Below are positions 1 to 7,291 of a stretch of 64,000 nt of DNA, one piece after another. The DNA is taken from contig NZ_JAKNTW010000008.1 in assembly GCF_022213955.1 (NCBI RefSeq), positions 62,001-126,000 of the forward strand, in the 5' to 3' direction. Position 1 is the first letter of the stretch; every line of letters starts with the position of its first letter. This DNA comes from Dolomitihabitans soli. GTDB lineage: Bacteria; Actinomycetota; Actinomycetes; Streptosporangiales; Streptosporangiaceae. The notes under the pieces were generated by a model, which made no database searches, was not told the DNA's origin, and saw only the letters and a list, made by a program, of their open reading frames with translations. The position numbers and the translations under genes were made by a program.

Positions 1-643
1 TGAGGCCGAACTCGGCGACGAGATCGTCGTAGTAGGCGGCCCACTCGGTACCGGGGACGATGCCGGGCATCCAGATCCGGTGCCCGGCGAGCTGAGCGAC
101 GGTCACCGACCGGGCGCCCGCCAACGCGTGGGCGGGCCCGGTGAGGAGCTGGAGCGGCTCGGCGAGCACCCGGACGGACTCGATGTCCTCGGGAAGGGGC
201 CGGCCGGGCACGGCGACGGCGCGGAAGGACGCGTCGATCGCACCGGACCGAATGGCGGCGACGGCCGTCTCGACGTCGAACAGCATCACCACGTCGAGCT
301 CGATCTCGGGGTGCGTGCGGTGGAAGCCGCGCATCAGGCCCGAGGCCGCGCTGCGTGAGGCGATCACGTCGACGCGCAGCGGACGGCTGCCGGGGAGCAC
401 GGACGCGACCGCGCGCTCGGCGACGCGAAGCAGTTCGCGTGCGTGGGGCAGGAACGCCTGCCCGTCGATGGTGAGCCGGGCCCCGCGCGCAGTGCGGGTG
501 AACAGCCGCACGGCGAGGTCCTTCTCCAGCCCGGCGATGCGCTTGGAGACGGCCTGCTGGGTGATCGACAGGTCTGCGGCGGCGTGCTGGAACTGGCCGG
601 TGTCCACGACGGTGACGAACGTGCGCACAGCATCGAGATCCAC
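1..643 (-). CDS. LysR-family transcriptional regulator (3' part outside window)
   Basis: This gene reads leftwards and runs off the window, so only about the first 214 residues are present. The N-terminus starts VDLDAVRTFVTVVD from a GTG codon and carries the LysR winged helix-turn-helix, with ITQQAVSKRIAGLEKDL as recognition region at about residues 26-42. The beginning of the substrate-binding domain follows (LRVDVIASRSAASGL). It is divergent from the MFS transporter at 739, with a perfect 7-bp inverted repeat between them, the usual arrangement for a LysR protein controlling its neighbour and itself. The inducer cannot be read from the sequence. Family assignment is firm; the GTG start is chosen because the HTH begins only a few residues after it. 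Confidence 0.85.
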   Translation of the reverse strand, partial: MDLDAVRTFVTVVDTGQFQHAAADLSITQQAVSKRIAGLEKDLAVRLFTRTARGARLTIDGQAFLPHARELLRVAERAVASVLPGSRPLRVDVIASRSAASGLMRGFHRTHPEIELDVVMLFDVETAVAAIRSGAIDASFRAVAVPGRPLPEDIESVRVLAEPLQLLTGPAHALAGARSVTVAQLAGHRIWMPGIVPGTEWAAYYDDLVAEFGL

Positions 644-659
644 ACCGACCGACCTTAGT

Positions 660-678
660 ACACAACTCACGGTTGTGT
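660..678. promoter_or_regulatory. Candidate LysR operator
   Basis: ACACAAC and GTTGTGT form a perfect 7-bp inverted repeat with a 5-bp spacer, 17 bp upstream of the LysR start codon and about 60 bp before the MFS gene. Position and symmetry fit a LysR recognition site for both divergent genes. Binding is inferred. Confidence 0.45.
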
Positions 679-722
679 GATTTCGGTCGAATGGTTGTTT
701 GACCTGCCTACTAGCTGCGCGT

Positions 723-739
723 TTGATCTCTCAGATCAA
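723..739. promoter_or_regulatory. 17-bp palindrome at the MFS gene start
   Basis: TTGATCT and AGATCAA are separated by CTC and touch the first possible ATG of the MFS gene (739). It may be a second operator half of the LysR/MFS intergenic region. If so, translation may start further in, at the ATG at 760. Confidence 0.3.
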
Positions 740-1974
740 TGGGTGGTTGTTTCCTGGAGATGGCGGGGTGCGCGTTGGGAAGGTCGCTCGGGCGGCGGTT
801 CAGGTGGTTCTGGGCCGCGTATGCGGTCAGCACGTTCGGCACATGGCTCGCGTTCGACGCGTTCGCCCTGATCGCGATTCTCGCTCTGGACGCAGGGCCT
901 GCCGAGGTGTCGGTTCTGGCCGCCGTGGGGCTCGCGGTCGGGGCGGTGGTCGCGGTGCCGCTCGGGCCGTGGGTGGAGTTCCGGCGCAAACGGCCGGTGA
1001 TGATCGCGATGGACCTGATCCGGTTCGCGGCGCTGATGAGCGTTCCCCCCGCCTACGTGCTCGGCTGGCTGAGCTTCGCTCAACTCCTGGTTGTGGCGGT
1101 CGTTGTCGGCGCGGCCGACATCGCCTTCACCGCTGCCGGCGGAGCATGTCTGAAGGCGCTCGTCCGGTCCGAGGACCTGCTCGTTGCGAACGGGCGGTTC
1201 GAGGCCACGACCTGGACCGCCACCGCGCTCGGACCGCCGCTCGGTACCGCCGCGATCGGGCTGGTGGGCCCGGTGACGAGCGTGGCGGCCAACGCGGTCA
1301 GTTTCCTCCTCTCGGCCGCGGGGATCCGCGCCATCGGCGGGCGGGAGCCACGTCCCGCGCGAACCGCCGCACCGCCCCGGCCTGGAGCCGGCGACCTGCT
1401 GGAGGGATGGCGGTACATCCTCGCCAGCCCGGCTCTGCGCCCGTTGTTCTTCAACACCGTCCTGGTCAGCGGCTTGATCATGGCAGCCTCGCCGTTGCTC
1501 GCCGTCCTCATGCTCGGCGATCTCGGGTTCGCACCCTGGCAGTACGGCCTCGCCTTCGGCGTCCCCTGCGTCGGCGGCCTCATCGGCTCGCGGCTGGCCC
1601 GCCCGCTCCTCGCACGGTTCGGACAGCACAAGGTCATGCTCACCGCCGGGACGCTGCGCGCGTGCTGGCTAATCGGATTGGCGTTCGTCAGCCCCGGCCC
1701 CACCGGGCTCTTCCTCGTCATCGCCGTGGAATTCGGGCTGATCACCTGCATGGGCGTGTTCAACCCGGTATTCGCTACCTACCGGCTCGAACAGCTCCCG
1801 TCGGACCGGGTCGTCCGCACGTTGTCTGCCTGGTCGATCACCAGTAAAGCCACCATCGCGGCCATGACCGGCGTGTGGGGCCTGCTGGCCGGCCTCACCA
1901 GTCCCCGCACCGCGATCGCGATCGCCGGTCTCCTCCTCCTGGCGACCTCGCTCCTCCTCCCTCGACACGAGTGA
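739..1974 (+). CDS. MFS transporter
   Basis: Integral membrane protein of up to 411 residues, the usual size for a 12-helix major facilitator protein. Hydrophobic segments run through the sequence. The cytoplasmic loop between helices 2 and 3 carries the basic signature region (EFRRKRPVM), and a central hydrophilic loop lies at about residues 205-225 (GGREPRPARTAAPPRPG). The family shape is that of MFS_3/enterobactin-exporter-like proteins common in actinomycetes, but the substrate is unknown. It is divergent from a LysR gene that probably regulates it. The start is uncertain: 739 overlaps a palindrome, and an ATG at 760 and a TTG at 775 are in frame. Confidence 0.75.
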   Translation: MGGCFLEMAGCALGRSLGRRFRWFWAAYAVSTFGTWLAFDAFALIAILALDAGPAEVSVLAAVGLAVGAVVAVPLGPWVEFRRKRPVMIAMDLIRFAALMSVPPAYVLGWLSFAQLLVVAVVVGAADIAFTAAGGACLKALVRSEDLLVANGRFEATTWTATALGPPLGTAAIGLVGPVTSVAANAVSFLLSAAGIRAIGGREPRPARTAAPPRPGAGDLLEGWRYILASPALRPLFFNTVLVSGLIMAASPLLAVLMLGDLGFAPWQYGLAFGVPCVGGLIGSRLARPLLARFGQHKVMLTAGTLRACWLIGLAFVSPGPTGLFLVIAVEFGLITCMGVFNPVFATYRLEQLPSDRVVRTLSAWSITSKATIAAMTGVWGLLAGLTSPRTAIAIAGLLLLATSLLLPRHE

Positions 1975-1975
1975 C

Positions 1976-2065
1976 GGTGGCCGCCGACGCCGGTCCGGCC
2001 GGCGCCACGGCGCCGGTGAACAGGACAGTGGCGAATCCCAGGGCCATACCCGCGCTTCTGAGCAC
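1976..2065 (-). pseudogene. Orphan signal-peptide coding remnant
   Basis: On the minus strand, a reading frame beginning at a GTG at about 2065 gives a textbook secretion signal: basic start, hydrophobic MALGFATVLFTGAVAP, then GPASAA as an AXA-type cleavage site. Within a few codons of the cleavage site the frame runs into the 3' end of the convergent MFS gene and loses protein-like character. The most likely reading is the 5' end of a secreted-protein gene whose body has been lost. A chance hydrophobic frame in GC-rich DNA cannot be excluded. Confidence 0.35.
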
Positions 2066-2177
2066 GCGACGACCCGTGTTGGTACAGGACCGGGACCCGC
2101 AGGAACCCAGGAACTCGTCAACGGTGCCGAACCTGTGGACCCGCAGGCGCACGGGACAGGCGGACCAGAGGATGCGC

Positions 2178-2306
2178 GGGGTTCGACCGGAGGGGATGGC
2201 CGGCGGGCGGGGCGTTGTGGCGGGCGGCTGGAGCCGCTGGAGTGGCGTGGACCCCACGGAGCCCGGCCACCTACGGCGAGGGGCGCCGGGGTGGCGCGCC
2301 GTACAT
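2178..2306 (+). repeat. Dispersed repeat, copy A (~129 bp)
   Basis: Starts GGGGTTCGACC, includes ATGGCCGGCGGGCGGG, CCGCTGGAGTG, CCCACGGA and GGCCACCT, and ends GGGGTGGCGCGCCGTACAT. The same order of blocks, at nearly identical spacing and roughly three quarters identity by eye, occurs at 12092-12220. Both copies lie between the 3' ends of convergent genes, in the same orientation. No inverted terminal repeats or protein were recognised. Confidence 0.6.
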
Positions 2307-2378
2307 CCTGATCACCGTAGTGGGGGCTGGAAGCCTGATCACCGTAGTGGGGGCTGGAAGCCTGATCACCGGGGCTAG
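2307..2378. repeat. 27-bp tandem repeat overlapping a stop codon
   Basis: Two perfect 27-bp units (2307-2333, 2334-2360) begin CCTGATCACCGTAGTGG. A third, shorter unit contains the TAG stop codon of the acyltransferase. On the minus strand the first unit reads CTTCTAG and the later ones CTTCCAG, so the array looks like duplication of the gene tail including its stop codon. Confidence 0.85.
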
Positions 2379-3280
2379 AAGAGGGGGAACGCGGGGCCGC
2401 GGTGCAGGCGGAGGGCGCTGAGCTGGTGCTGGATGGTTTCGCGGATCTGGTCGGTGAGGTTGAAGACGGTCATCGGGTCGTCGGCGGCCGCGGGCTCGAA
2501 CTCGTCGGTGCGGATGGGCTCGCCGAATTCGATGATCCACTTGGACGGTAGCGGGATCAGGCCGAGCGGGCCGAGCAACGGGAAGAGCGGCGTGACGGGG
2601 AGGTACGGCAGGCCGAAGAGGCGGGCCAGGGAGCGGAGCTCGCCGATCTTGGGATAGATCTCCTCGGCGCCGACGATGGCGCACGGCAGGATCGGGACGC
2701 CGGCCCGGATGGCGGAGGCGACGAAGCCGCCGCGTCCGAAGCGTTGCAGCTTGTAGCGGTCGGAGAAGGACTTGCCCACGCCCTTGAAACCCTCGGGGAA
2801 GACTCCCACGAGCTCGCCCTTGCGGAGCAGGCGGTCGGCGTCTTCCCGGCAGGCCAGCGTGTGGCCCGTCTTGCGGGAGAGGTGACCGAGCAGGGGAAGC
2901 TGGTAGACGAGGTCGGCGCCGAGCAGCCGGACGGGACGCTTGGCCTCGTCGTGCAGGGCGACCTGGAGCATGAGGGCGTCGACGGGGACGGTGCCCGAGT
3001 GGTTGGCGACGACGAGCGCGCCGCCCTCGGCCGGGACGTTGGGCAGGCCCAGGGTGTCGACGCGGAACCAGTGCCGGTAGAGCGGGCGCAGGAGTTCGAG
3101 CAGCACCTTGTCGGTCAGCTCGGCGTCGAAGCCGAACTCGTCGACCTCGTACTCGCCGGTGATGCGCCGCCGGAGGAACGCCAGCGCGGCGGCGAGGCGG
3201 TCGTCGGGCGGCGGCTCCTCCTGGGCGCCGTGACCGCGGGCCGACGTGATCGGGATAACCCGCGCGGGCCGGTCGTTCAT
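2375..3280 (-). CDS. PlsC-like lysophospholipid acyltransferase
   Basis: 301-residue member of the glycerolipid acyltransferase superfamily, expected to transfer an acyl chain to a (lyso)phospholipid or related acceptor at the inner membrane face. Visible motifs are NHSGTVPVD (block I, catalytic His with a spaced Asp) at about residues 92-100, FPEGFKGVGK (block III) and a C-terminal VPILPCAIVGAEE block. An RBS (GAAGGA) precedes the ATG. It corresponds in position to Rv0502 of M. tuberculosis, which follows galE2; here a TnpB element separates it from the epimerase, so its original operon promoter is probably interrupted. The stop codon is embedded in the tandem repeat at 2307-2378. Confidence 0.8.
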   Translation of the reverse strand: MNDRPARVIPITSARGHGAQEEPPPDDRLAAALAFLRRRITGEYEVDEFGFDAELTDKVLLELLRPLYRHWFRVDTLGLPNVPAEGGALVVANHSGTVPVDALMLQVALHDEAKRPVRLLGADLVYQLPLLGHLSRKTGHTLACREDADRLLRKGELVGVFPEGFKGVGKSFSDRYKLQRFGRGGFVASAIRAGVPILPCAIVGAEEIYPKIGELRSLARLFGLPYLPVTPLFPLLGPLGLIPLPSKWIIEFGEPIRTDEFEPAAADDPMTVFNLTDQIRETIQHQLSALRLHRGPAFPLF

Positions 3281-3292
3281 CGGGAGTTCCTT

Positions 3293-3335
3293 CGCTGGAG
3301 ATCCCGGGCTTTAGCCTTGGGGAGGAAAGCGAACG
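3293..3335 (+). other. Right-end-like IS605 remnant at the left side of the TnpB element
   Basis: CTGGAGATCCC, then TTTAGCC, then TTGGGGAGGAAAGCGAACG. This closely resembles, in the same orientation, the true right end at 4605-4650 (TTGGAATCCC, ATTAGGC, GTGGGGAGGAAGTCAACG). It could be the left-end hairpin of the present element or the leftover right end of an earlier one. Confidence 0.4.
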
Positions 3336-3351
3336 TGCCGCGTAGCGGCAC
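3335..3351 (+). other. Left-end hairpin of the TnpB element
   Basis: Perfect 7-bp stem GTGCCGC / GCGGCAC with a GTA loop, 70 bp upstream of the tnpB start. Subterminal hairpins of this sort are the recognition structures for single-strand transposition in IS200/IS605 elements. Confidence 0.4.
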
Positions 3352-3420
3352 AAAGGACGTCGGTGCGCTGTCGTGGCGGAATGGCGTACCCAGGGGCGGT
3401 GCCGCTGTTAGGTTCCTGGT

Positions 3421-4629
3421 GTGCGGACGGCGTACAAGTGTCGGGCCTACCCGACTCCCGGACAGGCGGCGGTGCTGAACCGCACGTTCGGGTGTGTGCG
3501 CGTGGTGTGGAACCAGACCCTCGCCTGGCGGCATCGCCGCTGGCACGCCGAGCAGGTGTCCACGAACGTGTTGCAGGCCAGCGCGTTCCTGACACAGCTG
3601 AAACGTACCGAGGGGTACGCCTGGTTGAACGAGGTGTCCTCGGTGCCGCTGCAGCAGGTTCTGCGCATCCAGCAGGGGGCGTTCGCGAACTTCTTCGCCC
3701 GCCGGGCCGGGTACCCGCGTTACAAGTCGCGGGACGGCCGGCAGAGCGCGGAGTACACCCGCAGCGGGTTCCGCTACCGCGACGGGCGGCTGTTGCTGGC
3801 GAAGATGGATGCGCCGTTGGAGCTGGTGTGGTCCTGGCCCGGGGTGGACCCGGCGTCGGTCGACCCGTCCACGGTGACGGTCTCCCGCGACCCCGACGGC
3901 CGCTGGTACGTCTCGCTGGCCGTCGAGGTCGCCGACCCCGGGCAGGCCCCCGCGACCGGTGTGGTGGTCGGGATCGACCTGGGCATCAAGGACTTCGCGG
4001 TCACCTCCGGCGGGCAGAAGATCGCGAACCCTCGGGCGTTGGCCGCGCGGGAACGTAACCTGGCCCGCTACCAGCGCAGGATGGCCCGCAAAGTCAAAGG
4101 ATCGAACAACCGGGCGAAGGCGAAGACGAAGACGAAGGTCGCCCGGGCGCATCGGAAGGTCCGCGCGTCCCGCACGGATTTCCTGCACCGCACCTCGGCC
4201 GGGCTGGTCCGCGACCACGATGTGATCGTGATCGAAGACCTGGCCGTGAAGAACATGGTCCGCAACCGCTCGCTGGCCAAGGCCATCTCCGACTGCGGCT
4301 GGGGCGCCTTCCGCCGGATGCTCGAATACAAGAGCGCCAGGTACGGCCGGCATCTGATCGTGGTGGACCGCTGGTTCCCCTCCTCGAAGACCTGTAGCGG
4401 GTGCGGGCATCTGCTCGCGAAGCTTCCGCTTTCCATCCGGACGTGGCAGTGCCCGTCCTGCGGCACCCGGCATGACCGGGACGTCAACGCCGCGAAGAAC
4501 ATCCTGGCGGCAGGTCGTGCCGTGACCGCCTGTGGAGGTGACATCAGACATCCCGGGCCCGCCCGGGTGCAGTCGCCGGTGAAGCAGGAAACCCAACCTG
4601 TGAAGGTTGGAATCCCCCACCTGTATTAG
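3421..4629 (+). CDS. tnpB: TnpB, RNA-guided transposon-associated nuclease
   Basis: 402-residue TnpB, a normal full length. The N-terminal OrfB helix-turn-helix region starts AYKCRAYPTPGQ. The RuvC-like nuclease has all three acidic residues in place: VGIDLGIKDF, VIVIEDLAVKNM and HDRDVNAAKNI. The zinc ribbon is CSGCG ... CPSCG. In studied relatives TnpB uses an omega RNA from the element's 3' end to cleave DNA at the empty donor site. The GTG start is preceded by an in-frame TAG at 3409, so the N-terminus is well limited. No inactivating change is visible, so the nuclease is probably functional. Confidence 0.92.
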   Translation: MRTAYKCRAYPTPGQAAVLNRTFGCVRVVWNQTLAWRHRRWHAEQVSTNVLQASAFLTQLKRTEGYAWLNEVSSVPLQQVLRIQQGAFANFFARRAGYPRYKSRDGRQSAEYTRSGFRYRDGRLLLAKMDAPLELVWSWPGVDPASVDPSTVTVSRDPDGRWYVSLAVEVADPGQAPATGVVVGIDLGIKDFAVTSGGQKIANPRALAARERNLARYQRRMARKVKGSNNRAKAKTKTKVARAHRKVRASRTDFLHRTSAGLVRDHDVIVIEDLAVKNMVRNRSLAKAISDCGWGAFRRMLEYKSARYGRHLIVVDRWFPSSKTCSGCGHLLAKLPLSIRTWQCPSCGTRHDRDVNAAKNILAAGRAVTACGGDIRHPGPARVQSPVKQETQPVKVGIPHLY

Positions 4630-4648
4630 GCGTGGGGAGGAAGTCAAC
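4480..4648 (+). ncRNA. Putative omega RNA (3' part of tnpB plus right end)
   Basis: In IS605-family elements the guide RNA overlaps the 3' end of tnpB, finishes at the right end, and continues into flanking DNA as guide. Here the segment has two consecutive hairpins (4593-4610, 4615-4637) and the GTCAA end. The guide would then start at about 4648 inside the epimerase gene tail. The 5' boundary is not readable from the sequence. Confidence 0.4.
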
Positions 4649-5663
4649 GTCTCGCTCCGACCACCGTGGAGAGCCAGTTCATCATGGTGATGGGGACGTG
4701 GCGGGAGTGGAGGAAGTCGTCGAAGGCGGCGGCGGTGCTGAACTTCGGCTTCCAGCCCAGCTCGCCGGCGAGGCGGGTGACGTCGACCGCCCGGCCGTGA
4801 CTCATCAGGCGGAGCTGTTCGGGCGAGAAGTCGACGAGGCCGACGCTGCGCGCGAGGTCGCCGAGCTTCTTGAAGGCCGGGGAGGGGATGGGCAGGGAGG
4901 CCAACCCGGCACGCCTGGCGCACTGGGAGAGGAGCAGGATGCCCTCGCCAGCGACGTTGTACGTGCCGGGGTGGTCTTCCATGGCCATGCGCCGCAGGAC
5001 CTCGACCCCGTCGTCCTCATGGACGAACTGCAACCTGGGGTCGAAGCCGAAGACCGTGGGCAACACCGGCTGGGTGAAGTAGCGGGTGAGCGGCGAGTCG
5101 ACGCCCGGCCCCATGAAGTTGGCGAACCGCAGCATGGAGACGGCGACGTCGGGGCGGCGCCGGGCGAAACCCCGGACGTAGCCCTCGACCTCCACCGCGT
5201 CCTTGGCGTACCCGTGGCTGGGGACCTCGTGTGACTCGGCCTCCTCCGTGAACACCGCGGGATCGTGTGCCGACGAACCGTAGACGGCCGTCGTCGACCG
5301 CACCACCACGCGCCGCACCATCGCCGAGCGCTGGCACGCACCGAGAAGTTGCATGGTGCCGATGACGTTGTGCTCTTTCATGTAAGCCCGCCCGGCGCTC
5401 CGCGAGGGGGCGCTCACCAGGCTCACATGCACGACGGTGTCGATATCCGCTGCCGCGATCACCTGTGCGATGTCGGGGCTGCGCAGATCGACCCGGACGA
5501 ACTCGGTACGGCCCAGCGGTACGCCGCCTTCTCGTGTCAGCGAGGGCGGCGGCACCGTGTCCACTCCGATGACCCGGGTGATGTCCGGGTCGGCTGCGAG
5601 AACGCTCGCCACTCGGGCGCCGATATGGCGTGCGACACCGGTGACGAGCACGGTGTGGGTCAT
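4644..5663 (-). CDS. NAD-dependent epimerase/dehydratase (GalE2-like)
   Basis: 339-residue extended short-chain dehydrogenase. The Rossmann motif is VTGVARHIGARV at the N-terminus, and the YAKDAVEVE stretch supplies the YxxxK catalytic pair. It matches the conserved actinobacterial neighbour of bS22 called galE2 (Rv0501) in mycobacteria; the true sugar substrate is not established. An RBS (GAGG) precedes the ATG. The TGA stop (4644-4646) lies inside the terminal GTCAA of the TnpB element, so the last codon and stop come from the insertion boundary. Downstream transcription toward the acyltransferase now has to cross the element. Confidence 0.85.
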   Translation of the reverse strand: MTHTVLVTGVARHIGARVASVLAADPDITRVIGVDTVPPPSLTREGGVPLGRTEFVRVDLRSPDIAQVIAAADIDTVVHVSLVSAPSRSAGRAYMKEHNVIGTMQLLGACQRSAMVRRVVVRSTTAVYGSSAHDPAVFTEEAESHEVPSHGYAKDAVEVEGYVRGFARRRPDVAVSMLRFANFMGPGVDSPLTRYFTQPVLPTVFGFDPRLQFVHEDDGVEVLRRMAMEDHPGTYNVAGEGILLLSQCARRAGLASLPIPSPAFKKLGDLARSVGLVDFSPEQLRLMSHGRAVDVTRLAGELGWKPKFSTAAAFDDFLHSRHVPITMMNWLSTVVGARR

Positions 5664-5684
5664 CGGCGCCTCGCAGATCCGCGT

Positions 5685-5783
5685 CTACTTCTTGTTTCGC
5701 CGCTGGATGCGGGTCTTCTTCAGCAGCTTGCGGTGCTTCTTCTTCGCCATGCGCTTACGGCGCTTCTTGATGACAGAGCCCAC
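5685..5783 (-). CDS. Small ribosomal subunit protein bS22 (AURKAIP1/COX24 domain)
   Basis: 32-residue, extremely basic protein starting from [20 protein letters not shown], then [15 protein letters not shown]. This is the conserved actinobacterial mini-protein found in the 30S subunit (bS22; Rv0500B in M. tuberculosis). A G-rich ribosome binding site precedes the start. It sits 21 nt upstream of the epimerase on the same strand and 177 nt after the HTH gene, as in relatives. Despite the short length the identification is secure because of the conserved sequence and gene order. Confidence 0.95.
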   Translation of the reverse strand: MGSVIKKRRKRMAKKKHRKLLKKTRIQRRNKK

Positions 5784-5960
5784 GGGACCCCCAGGTCTTG
5801 GTAGATGCAGAACCAGTGCACCGAGAAGCACACCGACTCAACACCCTACCGGCGATCCACGGTAGATCGCCCCTGGGGGGATCCCGGGTGACTGCACTCG
5901 CGGCGTGGCCGTGCCATGCCGCTACCCCAATGAAGCACCGGGCCGATCACCCTGCGCGCT

Positions 5961-6164
5961 TCAACCCGCCTCGATGTAGGCATCCCTCAGATAATCGTGT
6001 ACGGCCTGCTCAGGCACTCTGAATGAGCGGCCGACCCGGATGGCCGGCAACTCGCCCGAGTGCACGAGCCGGTACACAGTCATCTTGGACACCCGCATGA
6101 CGGTGGCCACTTCTGCCACCGTCAGGAACTTCACCTCACTGAGAGGTCTTTCGCCTGCACCCAT
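5961..6164 (-). CDS. Excisionase/MerR-type helix-turn-helix protein (Rv0500A-like)
   Basis: 67 residues. LTVAEVATVMRVSKMTVYRLVH forms a winged helix of the excisionase/BldC type, and AIRVGRSFRVPE is the wing. A GAGG ribosome binding site at proper distance selects the ATG at 6164 over an upstream GTG. It is the usual upstream neighbour of bS22 in actinobacteria (Rv0500A; a BldC-like small regulator in Streptomyces). BldC relatives bind DNA cooperatively at direct repeats and influence developmental genes; the targets of this protein are not visible here. Confidence 0.85.
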   Translation of the reverse strand: MGAGERPLSEVKFLTVAEVATVMRVSKMTVYRLVHSGELPAIRVGRSFRVPEQAVHDYLRDAYIEAG

Positions 6165-6487
6165 CGGACGCCTCTTCCGCACGTGTATCCGGAGTATCCC
6201 CACTGGTGCCATTGCTCACGCACGTGCACTGCCGTCAGCGTAAGTCGGGACTCCCTGCACGCAAACCCCCTAGTTCATCAGTCTCTGGAGTCGCCTGTCA
6301 GTGGAATCGGGAAAGTCGCTGGCCAGCAGCCGGATCGTGCCCCTCGCCGTGCTGGTGGAACGGGACCAACTGTCTCCAATAAGAGTCGCCCACGATCATC
6401 AAAAAGTTGGCAAAGGGCGGCCGAGCCAGACGGAATGCAGGCGCGAAAAACTGGTATAGGGGTGACCGAATTGGGTCGGAACGCGAC

Positions 6488-7291
6488 TCACATGGCTCGC
6501 GTGACCCATGAGACGAGATAGGCGGTCAACAGATCGTAATATCTCGGCAGCACATTGTCATCGAGCGGGACCACCGCGCCGATCTTGCCCTCGGCCTCGC
6601 CGACGAACAGCGCGGGGTCGTTGCTGTCGGCGAATCCGACCGTGGGCAGTCCCGCCTCCCCGGCCGCGCCGGCCCACCCGTGATCGGCGATCACGAGGTC
6701 GGGCCGCCGCCCGTCGAGCCGGGCGATCATCGCCTCCATCGGCGCGGGGTCGTGGGTGTGCACGAAGCCGCCCCGGTCGTCGAGCATCGCCACCCCGTCG
6801 AGGTAGCGGAGCCGCCGGGTGCGCCCGAAGCCGCCGCCCGTGTAGGTCCAGCCCTCAGCGGGGGAGAGCAGGGTCGCGCCGTGCCGTACGGCGAAGCGGG
6901 CCAGGGCGAGGTGGACCGTCAGCAGGCCCGTCGGGTGGCCGGTGGCGAACAGCAGGTGGGCGTTTCCCGAGGCGAGGACGGTCCCGATCCGCTCGCCCAT
7001 CGCCTCCAGGGCGTCGATGGTGCGGTCGGGGTCGATGGTGTCCTGGCCCTCGCGGTGGCCGGGATCGGCGACGACTCCCGCCGACTTGGCCATCAGGGCG
7101 AGTACGTCGCGGTAGGCCCAGCCGTCGGACAGGGTGAGCCCGAAGAGATGGTAGGGGTCGCGGTTGGCCAGCGACCGGTAGTGATCGAGGTTGTTCTCGC
7201 GGCTGGTGGCGACGTCGCCGGCGATCCTGGTCTCCACCAGGTGCTCACGGAGTCGCGCCCGGGTGGGGACGGCTAGCTCATCCACAGACAC
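6488..7291 (-). CDS. Conserved actinobacterial phosphatase-like protein
   Basis: 267 residues. The central part reads LLFATGHPTGLLTVH and later PDLVIADHGWAGAAGEAGLPTVGFADSNDP, with a C-terminal NVLPRYYDLLTAYLVSW. I recognise it as the protein usually annotated phosphatase next to acuC in streptomycetes, but I see no classical phosphatase motif, so function is open. Its GTG start directly follows the TGA of acuC with no gap, implying translational coupling. About 320 bp separate it from the HTH gene downstream; nothing gene-like was seen there. Confidence 0.55.
   Translation of the reverse strand: MSVDELAVPTRARLREHLVETRIAGDVATSRENNLDHYRSLANRDPYHLFGLTLSDGWAYRDVLALMAKSAGVVADPGHREGQDTIDPDRTIDALEAMGERIGTVLASGNAHLLFATGHPTGLLTVHLALARFAVRHGATLLSPAEGWTYTGGGFGRTRRLRYLDGVAMLDDRGGFVHTHDPAPMEAMIARLDGRRPDLVIADHGWAGAAGEAGLPTVGFADSNDPALFVGEAEGKIGAVVPLDDNVLPRYYDLLTAYLVSWVTRAM

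Larger units (their letters stand above)
3298..4647 (+). mobile_element. TnpB-only IS200/IS605-type element (IS1341-like)
   Basis: About 1.35 kb holding only tnpB, with no TnpA transposase gene in either orientation, so it would need TnpA in trans. The left part holds a perfect hairpin (GTGCCGC / GCGGCAC, 3335-3351). The right part holds a hairpin CCAACC / GGTTGG at 4593-4610, followed by the characteristic GGAATCCCCC ... GGGGAGGA ... GTCAA terminus. There are no inverted terminal repeats, as expected for this family. It sits exactly between the GalE2-like epimerase and the acyltransferase, which are adjacent in relatives. The left boundary is approximate. Confidence 0.7.

Noticed and set aside
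2307-2378. 27-bp repeats considered as CRISPR repeats beside TnpB
   Set aside because: Repeats are contiguous without spacers and include a gene stop codon; they are a tail duplication.
3421-4629. TnpB considered as a Cas12-type effector
   Set aside because: Length of 402 residues, lack of adaptation genes and array, and a typical IS605 right end show a transposon TnpB.
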